From positions 434,001 to 498,000 of the forward strand of contig NZ_JSFK01000002.1 of NCBI RefSeq assembly GCF_000783395.1: a DNA stretch of 64,000 nt, read 5' to 3'. Shown one piece after another: positions 1-8,194 of the stretch (positions are counted from its first letter, which is position 1; the number at the start of each line of letters is the position of its first letter). Source of the stretch: Pseudomonas chlororaphis (GTDB lineage: Bacteria; Pseudomonadota; Gammaproteobacteria; Pseudomonadales; Pseudomonadaceae). The notes under the pieces were generated by a model, which saw only the letters and a program-made list of their open reading frames with translations, did not search any database and was not told the origin of the DNA. Made by a program: the position numbers and the translations under genes.

Positions 1-770
1 GTGAGCCATTCAGCAATGCGTTGCTTGTCGAACATCTGACTCGGATGCCAACGCCAACCAATGCTCCAGCCTTCCTCCTGCGCCTGACTCAGACATATCG
101 GCAGCGTCGGATCAGTCCAGACTGCCGGCATTTGTCCCATTCCCTTGGGCACGGCCAGGTGATCCACTCCACTGATCGCTTTCGCAGCCACACCCGGCAG
201 TTCGCTAAGCGGTAATCGCGCCTGTTGCGTCCAGATCAGCCTGACTGGCGGCAACTGGCTAGTGATTTGCGCTCGGGCAGTTTCATCAAGGTTCTCTGCT
301 TTATTCAGCAACAACAAGCCAGCACTGGCCAAAGCTGCCTGTTGCGCTGCCGGCAATTCTCTCCCCGCTTCAAGCGCCTGAGCATCCAGCACCAACACAC
401 ACGGCTGAACCGCCAGCACACCTAACCACGGCGCCTCATTCAACTGTTTGAGCAACTGCGCCGGATGCCCCAGCCCGGACGGCTCGATGAACAATCGATC
501 GGGTTTGGCCTTACGCAGCAAGCGCCCGAGGCCGATCTGAAACGGTGCGCCGTTGACGCAACACAGGCAGCCGCCGGCCACTTCGCCCAGCGCGATACCA
601 TCGGCGTCACTCGTCAGCAGTGCGGCATCGAGGCCGATCTGGCCGAACTCGTTGATCAGCACCGCCCAGCGCTCGCCAGCCGGCTGCTGAGCCATCAGTT
701 GACGAATGAGGCTGGTCTTGCCTGCGCCCAAAGGGCCAGCAATGACATGGGTAGGAATGTTCTGCAACAT
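1..770 (-). CDS. CobW/COG0523 family GTPase (3' end beyond window)
   Basis: A G3E-family GTPase, the group of metal chaperones that includes CobW and ZigA. The minus-strand frame from the ATG at 770 stays open to base 1, about 256 codons. It begins MLQNIPTHVIAGPLGAGKTS, giving a Walker A motif GPLGAGKT at residues 12-19. The family metal-binding signature appears as GGCLCC near residue 70, followed by an IEPSG switch motif. The C-terminal domain is only partly inside the window. It lies close to a second COG0523 gene (1805-3010) and the Zur-controlled cluster, so a role in zinc handling is likely but inferred. No Zur palindrome lies in the 29 bp between its start and the divergent gene at 800. 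Confidence 0.85.
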   Translation of the reverse strand, partial: MLQNIPTHVIAGPLGAGKTSLIRQLMAQQPAGERWAVLINEFGQIGLDAALLTSDADGIALGEVAGGCLCCVNGAPFQIGLGRLLRKAKPDRLFIEPSGLGHPAQLLKQLNEAPWLGVLAVQPCVLVLDAQALEAGRELPAAQQAALASAGLLLLNKAENLDETARAQITSQLPPVRLIWTQQARLPLSELPGVAAKAISGVDHLAVPKGMGQMPAVWTDPTLPICLSQAQEEGWSIGWRWHPSQMFDKQRIAEWL

Positions 771-799
771 GGCCGGGAGCTTTCTTGGGAGATTCAAAG

Positions 800-1156
800 A
801 TGCGTTGGATGGGATGGTCGTTGCTGCTGGCGCTGCTGTCGAGCGAAGCGTGGGCTCAGGCCTGCGTAGTGCACAGTCAGGGCGAGCGGCTCGACGTCAA
901 AGTCTGTCAGCAGAACCGCAATATTCCGGAAAAACTGTTCAATGACGGTTTCTGCCAGCCAACGCTGGCCGGGCAGAAAGTCGAAGTGCAGTACGTCGAT
1001 CAATGCCCAAGCGGCGCGTTTGGCGTGTGCAGCAACGCGCAAGTCGCCAATATGCCTTATCGCCAGGACATCCACTATTACGGCGTGGCCTCGGACGCAG
1101 CGTATCTGAAGCCGTATTGCGAAGGCCAGAGCCAGGGGGCGTGGCTCAAGCCTTGA
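800..1156 (+). CDS. small secreted cysteine-containing protein, unknown function
   Basis: A 118-residue protein of unknown function. The first 19-20 residues (MRWMGWSLLLALLSSEAWAQ) form a signal peptide with an A-x-A cleavage site, so the product is probably periplasmic. The mature part has six cysteines, an even number compatible with three disulfides. The ATG at 800 is preferred over the in-frame ATG at 785 because GGGAGA lies about 8 nt before it and the signal peptide starts there. It diverges from the cobW gene with only 29 bp between starts, so its promoter must overlap coding sequence. No domain is recognised. Confidence 0.7.
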   Translation: MRWMGWSLLLALLSSEAWAQACVVHSQGERLDVKVCQQNRNIPEKLFNDGFCQPTLAGQKVEVQYVDQCPSGAFGVCSNAQVANMPYRQDIHYYGVASDAAYLKPYCEGQSQGAWLKP

Positions 1157-1160
1157 GGCT

Positions 1161-1805
1161 TTAGCCGAGCCAGTCGAGAGTCAGTATCAGTCGACGCTCT
1201 CCGGCGGCCGGTTGCGGCGAGCGGTGAATCAGACCGAAGCCTTCATTGCCGTGCCATTTCTCGCCCTTCAATAGCGCGACGTCGCCGCTGCTCAGTTGCT
1301 CGATTGGCGCTTGGGGTTCGGCGTTGGCCTGCCCCAGCTGACTGCGATCCATCGCGCCTTCCTTGAGCCATTCACTGCCGACGCCGGCGTAGGTGGTGAT
1401 CAGCCGCACCGGCACGTGATCGACGTGGAAACGCGGGCACATGGCTTTATCGAGCACTCGCAGACGCAGTCCGATTCGCTTGGCTCCCAGCAAACAGGCG
1501 AAGGTGCCGACCAGCCATTTCAGGTCGGCAACAAAGCCTTCATAGCCCTCCAGATCGCGGAACCCTGAGGCCAGGCCACTGAGGTCAGGCTCCGCGTCCT
1601 CATCCGGCAACTCAAGGCACAACGATTCCGCCAAGGGTTCATTGAGCGACAGCAGCAAGTGGGCGAATTCACTGATGTGCAACGGCAGTTGGCGCTTCCA
1701 GACGGCGAGATTGGTGTCGTCGTCCAGAATGCGCGTCAGCGTTTTTGGGGTCGGGCCTTGGTGCTGATGACGCGTGCGGATTTGCATTTGTTTGAGGGCA
1801 AGCAT
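1161..1805 (-). CDS. DUF1826 domain-containing protein
   Basis: A 214-residue protein matching the DUF1826 family, which usually sits next to zinc-related COG0523 genes. A distinctive central stretch CPRFHVDHVPVRL contains a Cys and two His that could bind metal. A later GEKWHGNEGFGLIHRSP segment carries two more His. No signal peptide or membrane segment is seen, so it is probably cytoplasmic. Its ATG overlaps the stop of the upstream GTPase gene by one base (TGATG), which points to translational coupling and shared Zur control. Its biochemical function is unknown. Confidence 0.8.
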   Translation of the reverse strand: MLALKQMQIRTRHQHQGPTPKTLTRILDDDTNLAVWKRQLPLHISEFAHLLLSLNEPLAESLCLELPDEDAEPDLSGLASGFRDLEGYEGFVADLKWLVGTFACLLGAKRIGLRLRVLDKAMCPRFHVDHVPVRLITTYAGVGSEWLKEGAMDRSQLGQANAEPQAPIEQLSSGDVALLKGEKWHGNEGFGLIHRSPQPAAGERRLILTLDWLG

Positions 1806-3010
1806 CAGGCAGCCTCTTCATGCCAAGGGCCAAAGGGATCCGGTAGCGCACGCCAGCCTTCTACACCGATTGCCATCTCCTCATCGGTCAGCAGGCACTC
1901 ATCCAGTTCGGCGGAGAGCTGTAGGAAATCGATGTTCTGACCGATGAACACCAGCTCCTGACGGCAGTCTCCTACGCTCGCCGTCCAGTTTTCCATGATG
2001 GCCGCCGTACTTTCCTGATCCTGCGGCCACTGGTTTTTCGGCACAAAACGCCACCAGCGTCCGGCGAAGCCGTGGCGCATCAACCCGCCGGCCTGCGACC
2101 AGCTGCCGGCATCAGTGGGTTTGCTGGCCAGCCAGAAAAAGCCTTTCGAACGCAGCAGTTTGCCGTTCAGCCATGGACGGTCGATGAAGCTGAAGAAGCG
2201 TTGCGGGTGAAACGGCCGACGCGCGCGATAGGCGGTGGACGCGATGCCGTACTCGTCGGTTTCCGGCACGTGTTCACCGCGCAACTCTTGCAGCCAACCC
2301 GGCGCCTGTGCGGCTCTGTCGAAATCGAAGCGGCCGGTGTTGAGGATCTTATCCAGCGGCACCTCGCCCATCACCATCGGAATGATTTCAGCCTGGGCGT
2401 TGAGGCGTTTGAGGATCGCGACCAGTTCCTCGCGCTCGCGCTGGCTGATCAGGTCGATCTTGCTGATCACCAGGACGTCGGCGAATTCGATTTGTTCGAT
2501 CAACAGGTCGGTGATCGATCGCTCGTCTTCCTCACCGAGAATCTCGCCACGGGAGGCGAGGCTTTCGGCCGCCTGGTAGTCCGGCAGGAAGTTCACACCG
2601 TCGACTACAGTGACCATGGTGTCGAGACGCGCAATGTCGGAGAGGCTTTGGCCCTGCTCATCGCGAAAGGTAAAAGTTTCTGCCACGGGCAATGGTTCGG
2701 AAATGCCGGTGGATTCAATCAGCAAATAATCGAAGTGACCGTCACGGGCCAGCCTGCTGACTTCCTCCAGAAGATCTTCGCGTAACGTACAGCAGATACA
2801 ACCATTGCTCATCTCGACGATTTTTTCTTCTGCGCGATTAAGGCTGACATCGCGTTGGACTTCGCTGCCATCGATGTTGATTTCGCTCATATCGTTAACG
2901 ATTACAGCGACGCGAAGACCCCTGCGATTACGTAGTACGTAATTCAAAAGTGTACTTTTTCCGGCGCCAAGAAATCCTGAAAGTACGGTAACGGGCAATT
3001 CAGCTGACAT
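1805..3010 (-). CDS. zigA: ZigA-type CobW/COG0523 GTPase, zinc-starvation metallochaperone
   Basis: A GTP-dependent metallochaperone of the COG0523 family, the subgroup induced by Zur under zinc limitation. The Walker A motif GFLGAGKS lies near residue 13. The metal-binding CxCC motif appears as NGCICC near residue 70, and an SKIDL guanine-recognition motif follows. The protein has 401 residues from the chosen start. The ATG at 3010 is preferred over the upstream start at 3034 because AGGA lies about 8 nt before it. The promoter region holds a perfect Zur palindrome 116 bp upstream. It is coupled to DUF1826. Such proteins are thought to move zinc to priority enzymes during starvation. Confidence 0.88.
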   Translation of the reverse strand: MSAELPVTVLSGFLGAGKSTLLNYVLRNRRGLRVAVIVNDMSEINIDGSEVQRDVSLNRAEEKIVEMSNGCICCTLREDLLEEVSRLARDGHFDYLLIESTGISEPLPVAETFTFRDEQGQSLSDIARLDTMVTVVDGVNFLPDYQAAESLASRGEILGEEDERSITDLLIEQIEFADVLVISKIDLISQREREELVAILKRLNAQAEIIPMVMGEVPLDKILNTGRFDFDRAAQAPGWLQELRGEHVPETDEYGIASTAYRARRPFHPQRFFSFIDRPWLNGKLLRSKGFFWLASKPTDAGSWSQAGGLMRHGFAGRWWRFVPKNQWPQDQESTAAIMENWTASVGDCRQELVFIGQNIDFLQLSAELDECLLTDEEMAIGVEGWRALPDPFGPWHEEAA

Positions 3011-3125
3011 TGGATAATCCTCATAGAAAGGCAACCGACTGGCGCTTTTGCTAGCGCTTGGCGTTTTGGTACCTCATACGAGGTAAACGCTTGAAATCGG
3101 CCCGCTCAGGCTCAGTTGATATTTA

Positions 3126-3140
3126 TGTTATAGTATAACA
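3126..3140. promoter_or_regulatory. Zur operator (zigA / small secreted protein divergent promoter)
   Basis: TGTTATAGTATAACA is a perfect palindrome around the central base and matches the gamma-proteobacterial Zur core GTTATnnTATAAC. It lies between the divergent zigA (start 3010) and the small gene at 3219, so it could repress both. The site is read directly; control by Zur is inferred from known Pseudomonas Zur boxes. Confidence 0.88.
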
Positions 3141-3218
3141 ACACAAATAAACCAGCCCGCTCTTGTTCTTAGCGATAAACAGCAGGAAGCTGAGCCAGCC
3201 TCGCACCCGGAATTGGTA

Positions 3219-3596
3219 ATGAAAACTGTATTGAAATGCTGGTTTTTGAGCATCGGATTGCTGGTTGCTGATAGCGCGTGGGCGCAGCCAGCGGCGCACG
3301 CGAGCTGTACACGCAGCGCTAACTTGCTGGCGTGCGTCGATGCCGAAGGCAACGCTTATGGCGTAAACACAGTCGGCAACACGCTCTACCTGCGCGGATT
3401 TGAAAAGGTTGGCCAGCGATATTGGGCACAAACCAACAGTCGTTTTGGTCAACTAACTTTTTTCACCGGTATCGCCTCCGACGGGGAGGCCTGGGTCGGC
3501 TACACCCGCCGCGTCGGCTGGACGACCATCAATCGCTTCTCCAGCTCCGGCGGTAGTAGCGCGAAATTCACTTGCAGCCGGATTGCTGGCTGCTAG
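3219..3596 (+). CDS. small secreted protein, probably Zur-regulated, unknown function
   Basis: A 125-residue protein with a signal peptide (residues 1-24, ending SAWAQ). The mature part carries four cysteines: one pair near the start (ASCTRSANLLACVD) and one pair at the extreme C-terminus (FTCSRIAGC). It is rich in Gly, Ser and aromatic residues. No known domain is recognised. The ATG at 3219 is chosen over the in-frame TTG at 3213. The Zur palindrome lies 79 bp upstream, so it is a likely zinc-starvation gene. Its stop codon overlaps that of the convergent amidase gene by three bases. In P. aeruginosa the zinc-free DksA paralogue gene lies in this neighbourhood; here this gene is present instead. 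Confidence 0.75.
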   Translation: MKTVLKCWFLSIGLLVADSAWAQPAAHASCTRSANLLACVDAEGNAYGVNTVGNTLYLRGFEKVGQRYWAQTNSRFGQLTFFTGIASDGEAWVGYTRRVGWTTINRFSSSGGSSAKFTCSRIAGC

Positions 3597-4795
3597 GCCT
3601 GCGCTTTGCGTTGCTCCTGCTGCCAGGCGAGATAGCTGTCGATCGGTGGGTTTTTCTCGAAGTAACGCTGCAATCCCTCAAACAAACCATCCGCCACGGC
3701 CTGCTGATGCCGCGCCGTGACCAGACGCTGACTGTCACGCGCATTGGAAATAAAGCCGGTTTCAACCAGAATTGACGGCACATCGGGCGACTTCAACACG
3801 GCGAATCCGGCCTGTTCCACGCGCTTCTGATGCAGGGTAGTGATGCCGGCCAGACTGCCTAGCACCGTATTACCCAGTTGCAGGCTGGCGGCGATCGTTG
3901 CGTTCATCGACATGTCGAGAATCACCCCGGCGAGCATCGGGTCCTTATCCTTCAGATTGAGCAGACTGGTGGCGCCGAGCAGATCCGCGCCGTTCTCTCG
4001 TTGCGCCATGAAGCGTGCCGTTGCTGATGTTGCACCACCTTCCGACAGGCAATAGACCGACGCTCCGGAAGCTGTCAACCGAGGTGCCGCATCGGCGTGC
4101 ACCGAGATAAACATGTCGGCCTTGTGCCGTCGGGCGATCTCCACGCGCTTGCGCAAAGGTACGAAGAAGTCGTCGTTGCGCACCATTTTTACGTCGAAGC
4201 CTCTCTCTTTTTTCAAACGCTTGGCGAGCAATTGTGCGATGGAAAGCACCACATCTTTTTCTTTTTCGCCCTTGGCGCCGACCGCACCGGGATCTTTCCC
4301 GCCGTGCCCTGGGTCGACGACAACGATGATGTCGCGCTTCGGGTGAGCGCCGAAATTGGGTGTTTCACGTGGAACCATTGGTGTTGTTAGCGCTGCTTTT
4401 GCGCTGACTAAATCCAGAACAAGCCGATGACTCTGGCCATCCTGCGGCGCCAAAAGAAAGCTGTTCAGCAGCACTGGACTGCTCAAATCGAGAACAATCC
4501 GCGTGTTTCCCTGACCAAAAGGCCCGGATCGAATCGAACGAATCACCGTGCCACTGAGCACCAACTGACTGAAGTCACCGCTCAGATTCGCACCGACTAC
4601 ATCGACAATCAGCCGTTCCGGAGCGCTGAGCGTGAAGGTTTTGTAGCGTACGGGCCCGCTCAAATCGAAGACCAATCGCAGCTTTTCATCCGAACGCCAA
4701 AGCCGCGCATTGCGAATTTGCGTAGCCGACGCACTTAAGGGCAAAGCGATAGCCGCGCAGGCCAGAATCAGATTGAGCACGTGACGTCGACGCAT
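3593..4795 (-). CDS. amiC: N-acetylmuramoyl-L-alanine amidase with AMIN domain (Zur-linked paralogue)
   Basis: A periplasmic cell-wall hydrolase of the Amidase_3 family that cuts the bond between MurNAc and L-Ala during cell separation. The order is signal peptide (1-24), AMIN domain (about 25-135), linker, then the zinc-dependent catalytic domain (about 170-385). Catalytic and zinc motifs are visible: VVDPGHGGKDPGA, SVHADAA and ILVETGFISN. It is 400 residues, typical for AmiC. The gene starts 40 bp from a Zur palindrome shared with folE2. That suggests an extra amidase expressed when zinc is scarce, as seen in P. aeruginosa. A parS-like site lies inside the gene. Confidence 0.9.
   Translation of the reverse strand: MRRRHVLNLILACAAIALPLSASATQIRNARLWRSDEKLRLVFDLSGPVRYKTFTLSAPERLIVDVVGANLSGDFSQLVLSGTVIRSIRSGPFGQGNTRIVLDLSSPVLLNSFLLAPQDGQSHRLVLDLVSAKAALTTPMVPRETPNFGAHPKRDIIVVVDPGHGGKDPGAVGAKGEKEKDVVLSIAQLLAKRLKKERGFDVKMVRNDDFFVPLRKRVEIARRHKADMFISVHADAAPRLTASGASVYCLSEGGATSATARFMAQRENGADLLGATSLLNLKDKDPMLAGVILDMSMNATIAASLQLGNTVLGSLAGITTLHQKRVEQAGFAVLKSPDVPSILVETGFISNARDSQRLVTARHQQAVADGLFEGLQRYFEKNPPIDSYLAWQQEQRKAQA
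4361..4376. other. parS: parS-like site (variant)
   Basis: TGTTTCACGTGGAACC differs at one position in the left arm from the Pseudomonas parS core GTTCCACGTGGAAC. It lies inside the amidase coding sequence, where it encodes part of MVPRET. ParB, the expected ligand, is encoded at 55669-56541. Confidence 0.6.
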
Positions 4796-4834
4796 ATGAA
4801 AACCCGTTCATGAAAAAGACATCGTGATTTGAAT

Positions 4835-4849
4835 TGTTATAATGTAACA
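4835..4849. promoter_or_regulatory. Zur operator (amiC / folE2 divergent promoter)
   Basis: TGTTATAATGTAACA has arms TGTTA and TAACA around a short centre and closely matches the Zur core. It lies 40 bp upstream of the amidase start (4795, minus) and 31 bp upstream of the folE2 ATG (4880, plus). It probably controls both directions, including the whole folE2-pyrC2 run. Confidence 0.88.
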
Positions 4850-4879
4850 TCGATTTCAATCAACACGATGGTCCCGAAC

Positions 4880-5776
4880 ATGAATTCGCTGACACTCCCG
4901 GATATCGCCGCGCAGGCCAACCGACAACCTTTACCACTCGAATGGGTGGGCATGCACGGCATCGCATTGCCTGTCTTGCTGGAAGGAAAACGACTGAGCG
5001 CAAAAGCCGACGCTGGCGTCAGCCTGGATGATGGCGAGGCGCGTGGCATTCACATGTCGCGCCTGTATCTGGCGCTAGAAGTGCTTGAGTGGGAGAACCT
5101 TTCTCCTGCCTTATTGCGGCAGATTCTCGAGGAGTTTTTGCACAGTCACGCGGGTTTATCCAACTGTGGCTTTCTGAATATTCACACTGATTTATTGTTG
5201 AAGAGACCGGCACTGGTCAGTCCGTTAGCGGGCTGGAAATCCTATCCAGTAACTATTTCCGCGAGCCTGAAAAACCAAATGTTCCACGTGGAACTCAAAA
5301 TCGAAGTGCCCTACTCCTCAACTTGCCCATGTTCAGCTGCGCTGGCGAGGCAGTTGATTCAGCAGCAATTCATCGACGATTTCGCCAACAAGCCGCTTCA
5401 ACACGCTGACATTCTGGCTTGGCTCGGCTCGACCCAAGGCATCGTCGCCACACCCCACAGCCAACGCAGCACTGCACAACTGCACCTTCATCTGGACGAA
5501 TTCATTGATGAGTTGCCGTTGAGTACAATCATCAACGACGCCGAGGCTGCGCTCGGGACGGCTGTACAGACCGCCGTAAAACGCGCAGACGAACAAGCCT
5601 TCGCTCTCGCCAACGGGCAAAACCTGATGTTCTGTGAAGACGCGGCGCGCCGACTGAATCTCGCGCTTCGTCGAACCCCCGGCGTCAACCAGTTCCACCT
5701 CCGAGTGATCCACGCCGAAAGCCTGCATGCTCACGACGCCGTCGCCGAAAGTAACTGGCAGCGTGAGCAAGTATGA
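4880..5776 (+). CDS. folE2: GTP cyclohydrolase FolE2 (type IB)
   Basis: Converts GTP to 7,8-dihydroneopterin triphosphate, the first step of folate synthesis. It is the FolE2 alternative to zinc-dependent FolE and works with other metals, which fits Zur control. The protein has 298 residues from MNSLTLPDIAAQ. A conserved cysteine segment YSSTCPCSAALARQ is seen in the middle. The long frame opens at 4829 inside the Zur box, so that start is rejected; ATG 4880 matches the usual family N-terminus, with ATG 4868 as the only alternative. It overlaps the next gene by four bases (ATGA). A parS-like palindrome lies inside it. Confidence 0.92.
   Translation: MNSLTLPDIAAQANRQPLPLEWVGMHGIALPVLLEGKRLSAKADAGVSLDDGEARGIHMSRLYLALEVLEWENLSPALLRQILEEFLHSHAGLSNCGFLNIHTDLLLKRPALVSPLAGWKSYPVTISASLKNQMFHVELKIEVPYSSTCPCSAALARQLIQQQFIDDFANKPLQHADILAWLGSTQGIVATPHSQRSTAQLHLHLDEFIDELPLSTIINDAEAALGTAVQTAVKRADEQAFALANGQNLMFCEDAARRLNLALRRTPGVNQFHLRVIHAESLHAHDAVAESNWQREQV
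5280..5295. other. parS: parS site
   Basis: TGTTCCACGTGGAACT contains the exact 14-bp palindrome GTTCCACGTGGAAC, the Pseudomonas parS core bound by ParB. It lies within folE2, about 900 bp from the variant site in the amidase gene. Confidence 0.82.
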
Positions 5777-6441
5777 TCCGCTGCCAATCCCTGAGCTGGG
5801 GTGCACCCGGCCAACCGCTGACCGCACCTCTGAACCTTGAACTCGACAGCGGCAGCCTGACGGCAATCATCGGCGCAAACGGCTGCGGCAAAAGCAGCCT
5901 GCTGAAAGTCATCGCCGGTCTACAAAAGCCGTTGGCTGGCAACGTAGCTCTGAGTGTTCCACGTCAAAGCGGATTGTCCTTTCTCCCTCAACAGCAACAT
6001 CTCGATCGCCAATTCCCCATCAGCCTCGAGGAGCTGATCGCGGCAGGTTTCTGGGGACGTCGACTCTCAACCCAACTGCGCGCACAACGCTTGAAAGACG
6101 CACTGGAAAACTGGCACCTGAACGGGCTCGAACAGCGTCCGCTTATGGCTCTGTCCGGCGGTGAACTGCAACGTGCGCTGCTCGCTCGACTGAGTCTGAC
6201 CGACGCTGCGGTGTTGCTCCTCGACGAACCCCACGCCGCGCTGGATGAACTCGGCCAACGGTTGCTTTGGAAACACATCCACGCTTGGCATGGTGAAGGC
6301 CGAACGCTGGTTGTGGTGTGCCACGACCTCGCCGCCGTGCGCCAGCACATTCCCAAGACGTTGCTGATCAAAAACCGCGACTGCGTATTCGGCGCGAGTG
6401 CGGAACTCATTCAACAAACACCTCACACGCAGGTGGCCTGA
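5773..6441 (+). CDS. zinc ABC transporter ATP-binding protein (ZnuC-like paralogue)
   Basis: The ATPase of a metal-type ABC importer. It has 222 residues with Walker A GANGCGKSS near residue 36, the signature LSGGELQRALLARL near 130 and Walker B VLLLDEP near 150. The H-loop histidine is seen in VVVCHD. Its start overlaps the folE2 stop by four bases, and it overlaps the permease start by one base (TGATG). With the permease and binding protein behind it, it forms a complete ABC importer. Zinc as substrate is inferred from the Zur box upstream and the ZnuA-like binding protein. A separate canonical znuABC is expected elsewhere. Confidence 0.88.
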   Translation: MIRCQSLSWGAPGQPLTAPLNLELDSGSLTAIIGANGCGKSSLLKVIAGLQKPLAGNVALSVPRQSGLSFLPQQQHLDRQFPISLEELIAAGFWGRRLSTQLRAQRLKDALENWHLNGLEQRPLMALSGGELQRALLARLSLTDAAVLLLDEPHAALDELGQRLLWKHIHAWHGEGRTLVVVCHDLAAVRQHIPKTLLIKNRDCVFGASAELIQQTPHTQVA

Positions 6442-7307
6442 TGCTCGCCGTCGCCCACCTCTGGCAGCCCTTCAACGAGTTCGTCTTCATGCGCCGCGCC
6501 CTGCTTGGCGGTTTGGTATTGGCGTGCAGCACGGCGCCACTCGGCGTATTTTTGATCCTGCGACGGATGAGCCTGATCGGCGATGCAGTCGCCCACGGCA
6601 TCCTCCCCGGTGCGGCATTGGGTTTCTGGTTCGCCGGCCTGAGTCTCCCCGCTCTCACACTCGGCGGCCTCGGTGCGGGTCTGAGCATGGCCGGCCTCGC
6701 CGCATGGATCACCCGTCGCACCGGCCTGCGTGAAGACGCCAGCCTCGCCGCGATCTACCCAATCTCCCTCGCCAGCGGTGTGCTGATTCTCGGCATCGCC
6801 GGCAAACGCCTCGATCTGTTGCACCTGCTGTTCGGCTCGGCATTGGCCGTCGACGGCCCGACCCTCAACGGAATGTTATGGGTTTCGGCATTCAGCCTGA
6901 TCGCCATGACGCTGATCTACAAACCGCTGTTGCTCGACACCCTCGACCCACTGTTCCTGAGAACCGTCAGCCGACTTGGCCCCCTCGCCCATGGCGTCTT
7001 CCTGACGCTGGTCGTGCTCAACCTGGTCATCGGTTTCCAGGCCATCGGCGCACTGATGGTGGTCGGGCTGATGATGCTCCCCGCCGCGGCGTCGCGATTC
7101 TGGAGCCGACGCCTGCCGATCCTGATCGCCATCGCGGCCGTCATCGGTTGCCTCTCGGTCTGGTTCGGCCTGCTGCTGTCGTTCTATTACTCGTTGCCCA
7201 GCGGTCCAGCCATCGTGCTGGTCGCCGGTCTTGGTTATCTGCTGTCCGTGGTGTTCGGACCGGTACACGGTTTGCTGCGCCGCCCGCCTTTGCTCACTTC
7301 CCAATGA
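6441..7307 (+). CDS. zinc ABC transporter permease (ZnuB-like paralogue)
   Basis: An inner-membrane permease of the ABC-3 (ZnuB/MntB) family. It has 288 residues and about eight hydrophobic segments starting at MRRALLGGLVLACSTAPLGVFLILRR. The family motif SLIGDAVAHGILPGAALG lies after the first membrane segment. The ATG at 6441 overlaps the ATPase stop; the longer frame from 6318 runs inside the ATPase gene and is rejected. It lies between the ATPase and binding-protein genes. Zur control is inferred. Confidence 0.9.
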   Translation: MLAVAHLWQPFNEFVFMRRALLGGLVLACSTAPLGVFLILRRMSLIGDAVAHGILPGAALGFWFAGLSLPALTLGGLGAGLSMAGLAAWITRRTGLREDASLAAIYPISLASGVLILGIAGKRLDLLHLLFGSALAVDGPTLNGMLWVSAFSLIAMTLIYKPLLLDTLDPLFLRTVSRLGPLAHGVFLTLVVLNLVIGFQAIGALMVVGLMMLPAAASRFWSRRLPILIAIAAVIGCLSVWFGLLLSFYYSLPSGPAIVLVAGLGYLLSVVFGPVHGLLRRPPLLTSQ

Positions 7308-7318
7308 GGTGTTTCCCC

Positions 7319-8194
7319 ATGCGCGCTCTACTCGTGTTGCTCAGCTTGATGCTGTCGATGTCATTGTCGGCGGCGGAAAAATTGCCCGTGGTGACCAGCT
7401 TCAGCATTCTCGCGGACATGGTTCATCAGGTCGGCGGCGAACATATCCAGATCACCAACATGGTCGGCCCGGACGCCGACGCACACACCTACGAGCCGAC
7501 ACCGGACGATGCCAAGGCATTGCTCAGCGCCAAACTGATCATCAAGAACGGCCTCGGTTTCGAGCCATGGCTGGACCGACTGGTGACCAGCACCGAGACC
7601 AAAGCCACCGTCATCAGTGCCAGCCATGGCGTGATTCCCCGATCACTGGATGAGGACGGCGAAACCGTTCCCGACCCGCACGCCTGGCACAATCTGGCGA
7701 ATGCCGAGTTGTACGTCGCCAACATCACCAAGGCACTGACCGCTGCCGACCCGGCGAACAAGGCCGACTACGAACGTAACAGCAAAGCCTATCTGAAGCA
7801 GATCTACGCCTTGCTCGCCGAAGCCAAAACCAAACTCGGTTCGTTGCCACCGGGCAACCGCAAGATCGTCACCAGTCACGATGCTTTCGGTTATCTCGGC
7901 CAGGCGTACGGCATCGACTTCATGGCACCGCAAGGCTTGTCCACAGAACGAGAGCCATCGGCCGCGGAAGTCGCTGCGCTGATTACCCAGATTCGCCAAG
8001 CCCACGTCAAAGCGGTGTTCATGGAAAACATCAAAGACGCGCGTCTGCTCAAACAGATCGCCGACGAAAGCGGCGCGCACATTGGTGGCACGCTCTACTC
8101 CGACGCCCTCGCCGCCAGCGGCCCCGCCAGCACCTTCACCGGGCTGTTCGAATACAACCTCAACACCCTCTACAACGCGCTGAGCCAACCATGA
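7319..8194 (+). CDS. periplasmic zinc-binding protein (ZnuA-like paralogue)
   Basis: A cluster A-I solute-binding protein (ZnuA/TroA family) that captures metal in the periplasm. It has 291 residues with a signal peptide (residues 1-20, ending SLSAAE). Likely metal ligands are His in DADAHTYEPTP, His in DPHAWHN and His in TSHDAFGYL, with a C-terminal Asp in LYSDAL. The long His-rich loop of canonical ZnuA is absent, as in high-affinity or TroA-like paralogues. The ATG at 7319 has GAGG about 8 nt upstream; the longer frame from 6878 is rejected. It overlaps the next gene by four bases. Confidence 0.88.
   Translation: MRALLVLLSLMLSMSLSAAEKLPVVTSFSILADMVHQVGGEHIQITNMVGPDADAHTYEPTPDDAKALLSAKLIIKNGLGFEPWLDRLVTSTETKATVISASHGVIPRSLDEDGETVPDPHAWHNLANAELYVANITKALTAADPANKADYERNSKAYLKQIYALLAEAKTKLGSLPPGNRKIVTSHDAFGYLGQAYGIDFMAPQGLSTEREPSAAEVAALITQIRQAHVKAVFMENIKDARLLKQIADESGAHIGGTLYSDALAASGPASTFTGLFEYNLNTLYNALSQP

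Noticed and set aside
5955..5970. TGTTCCACGT half-site resembling parS in the ABC ATPase gene
   Set aside because: Only the left arm matches; the right arm (CAAAGC) does not form the palindrome.
6878..7318. 147-codon N-terminal extension of the zinc-binding protein frame
   Set aside because: It lies out of frame inside the permease gene; the signal peptide and Shine-Dalgarno place the start at 7319.
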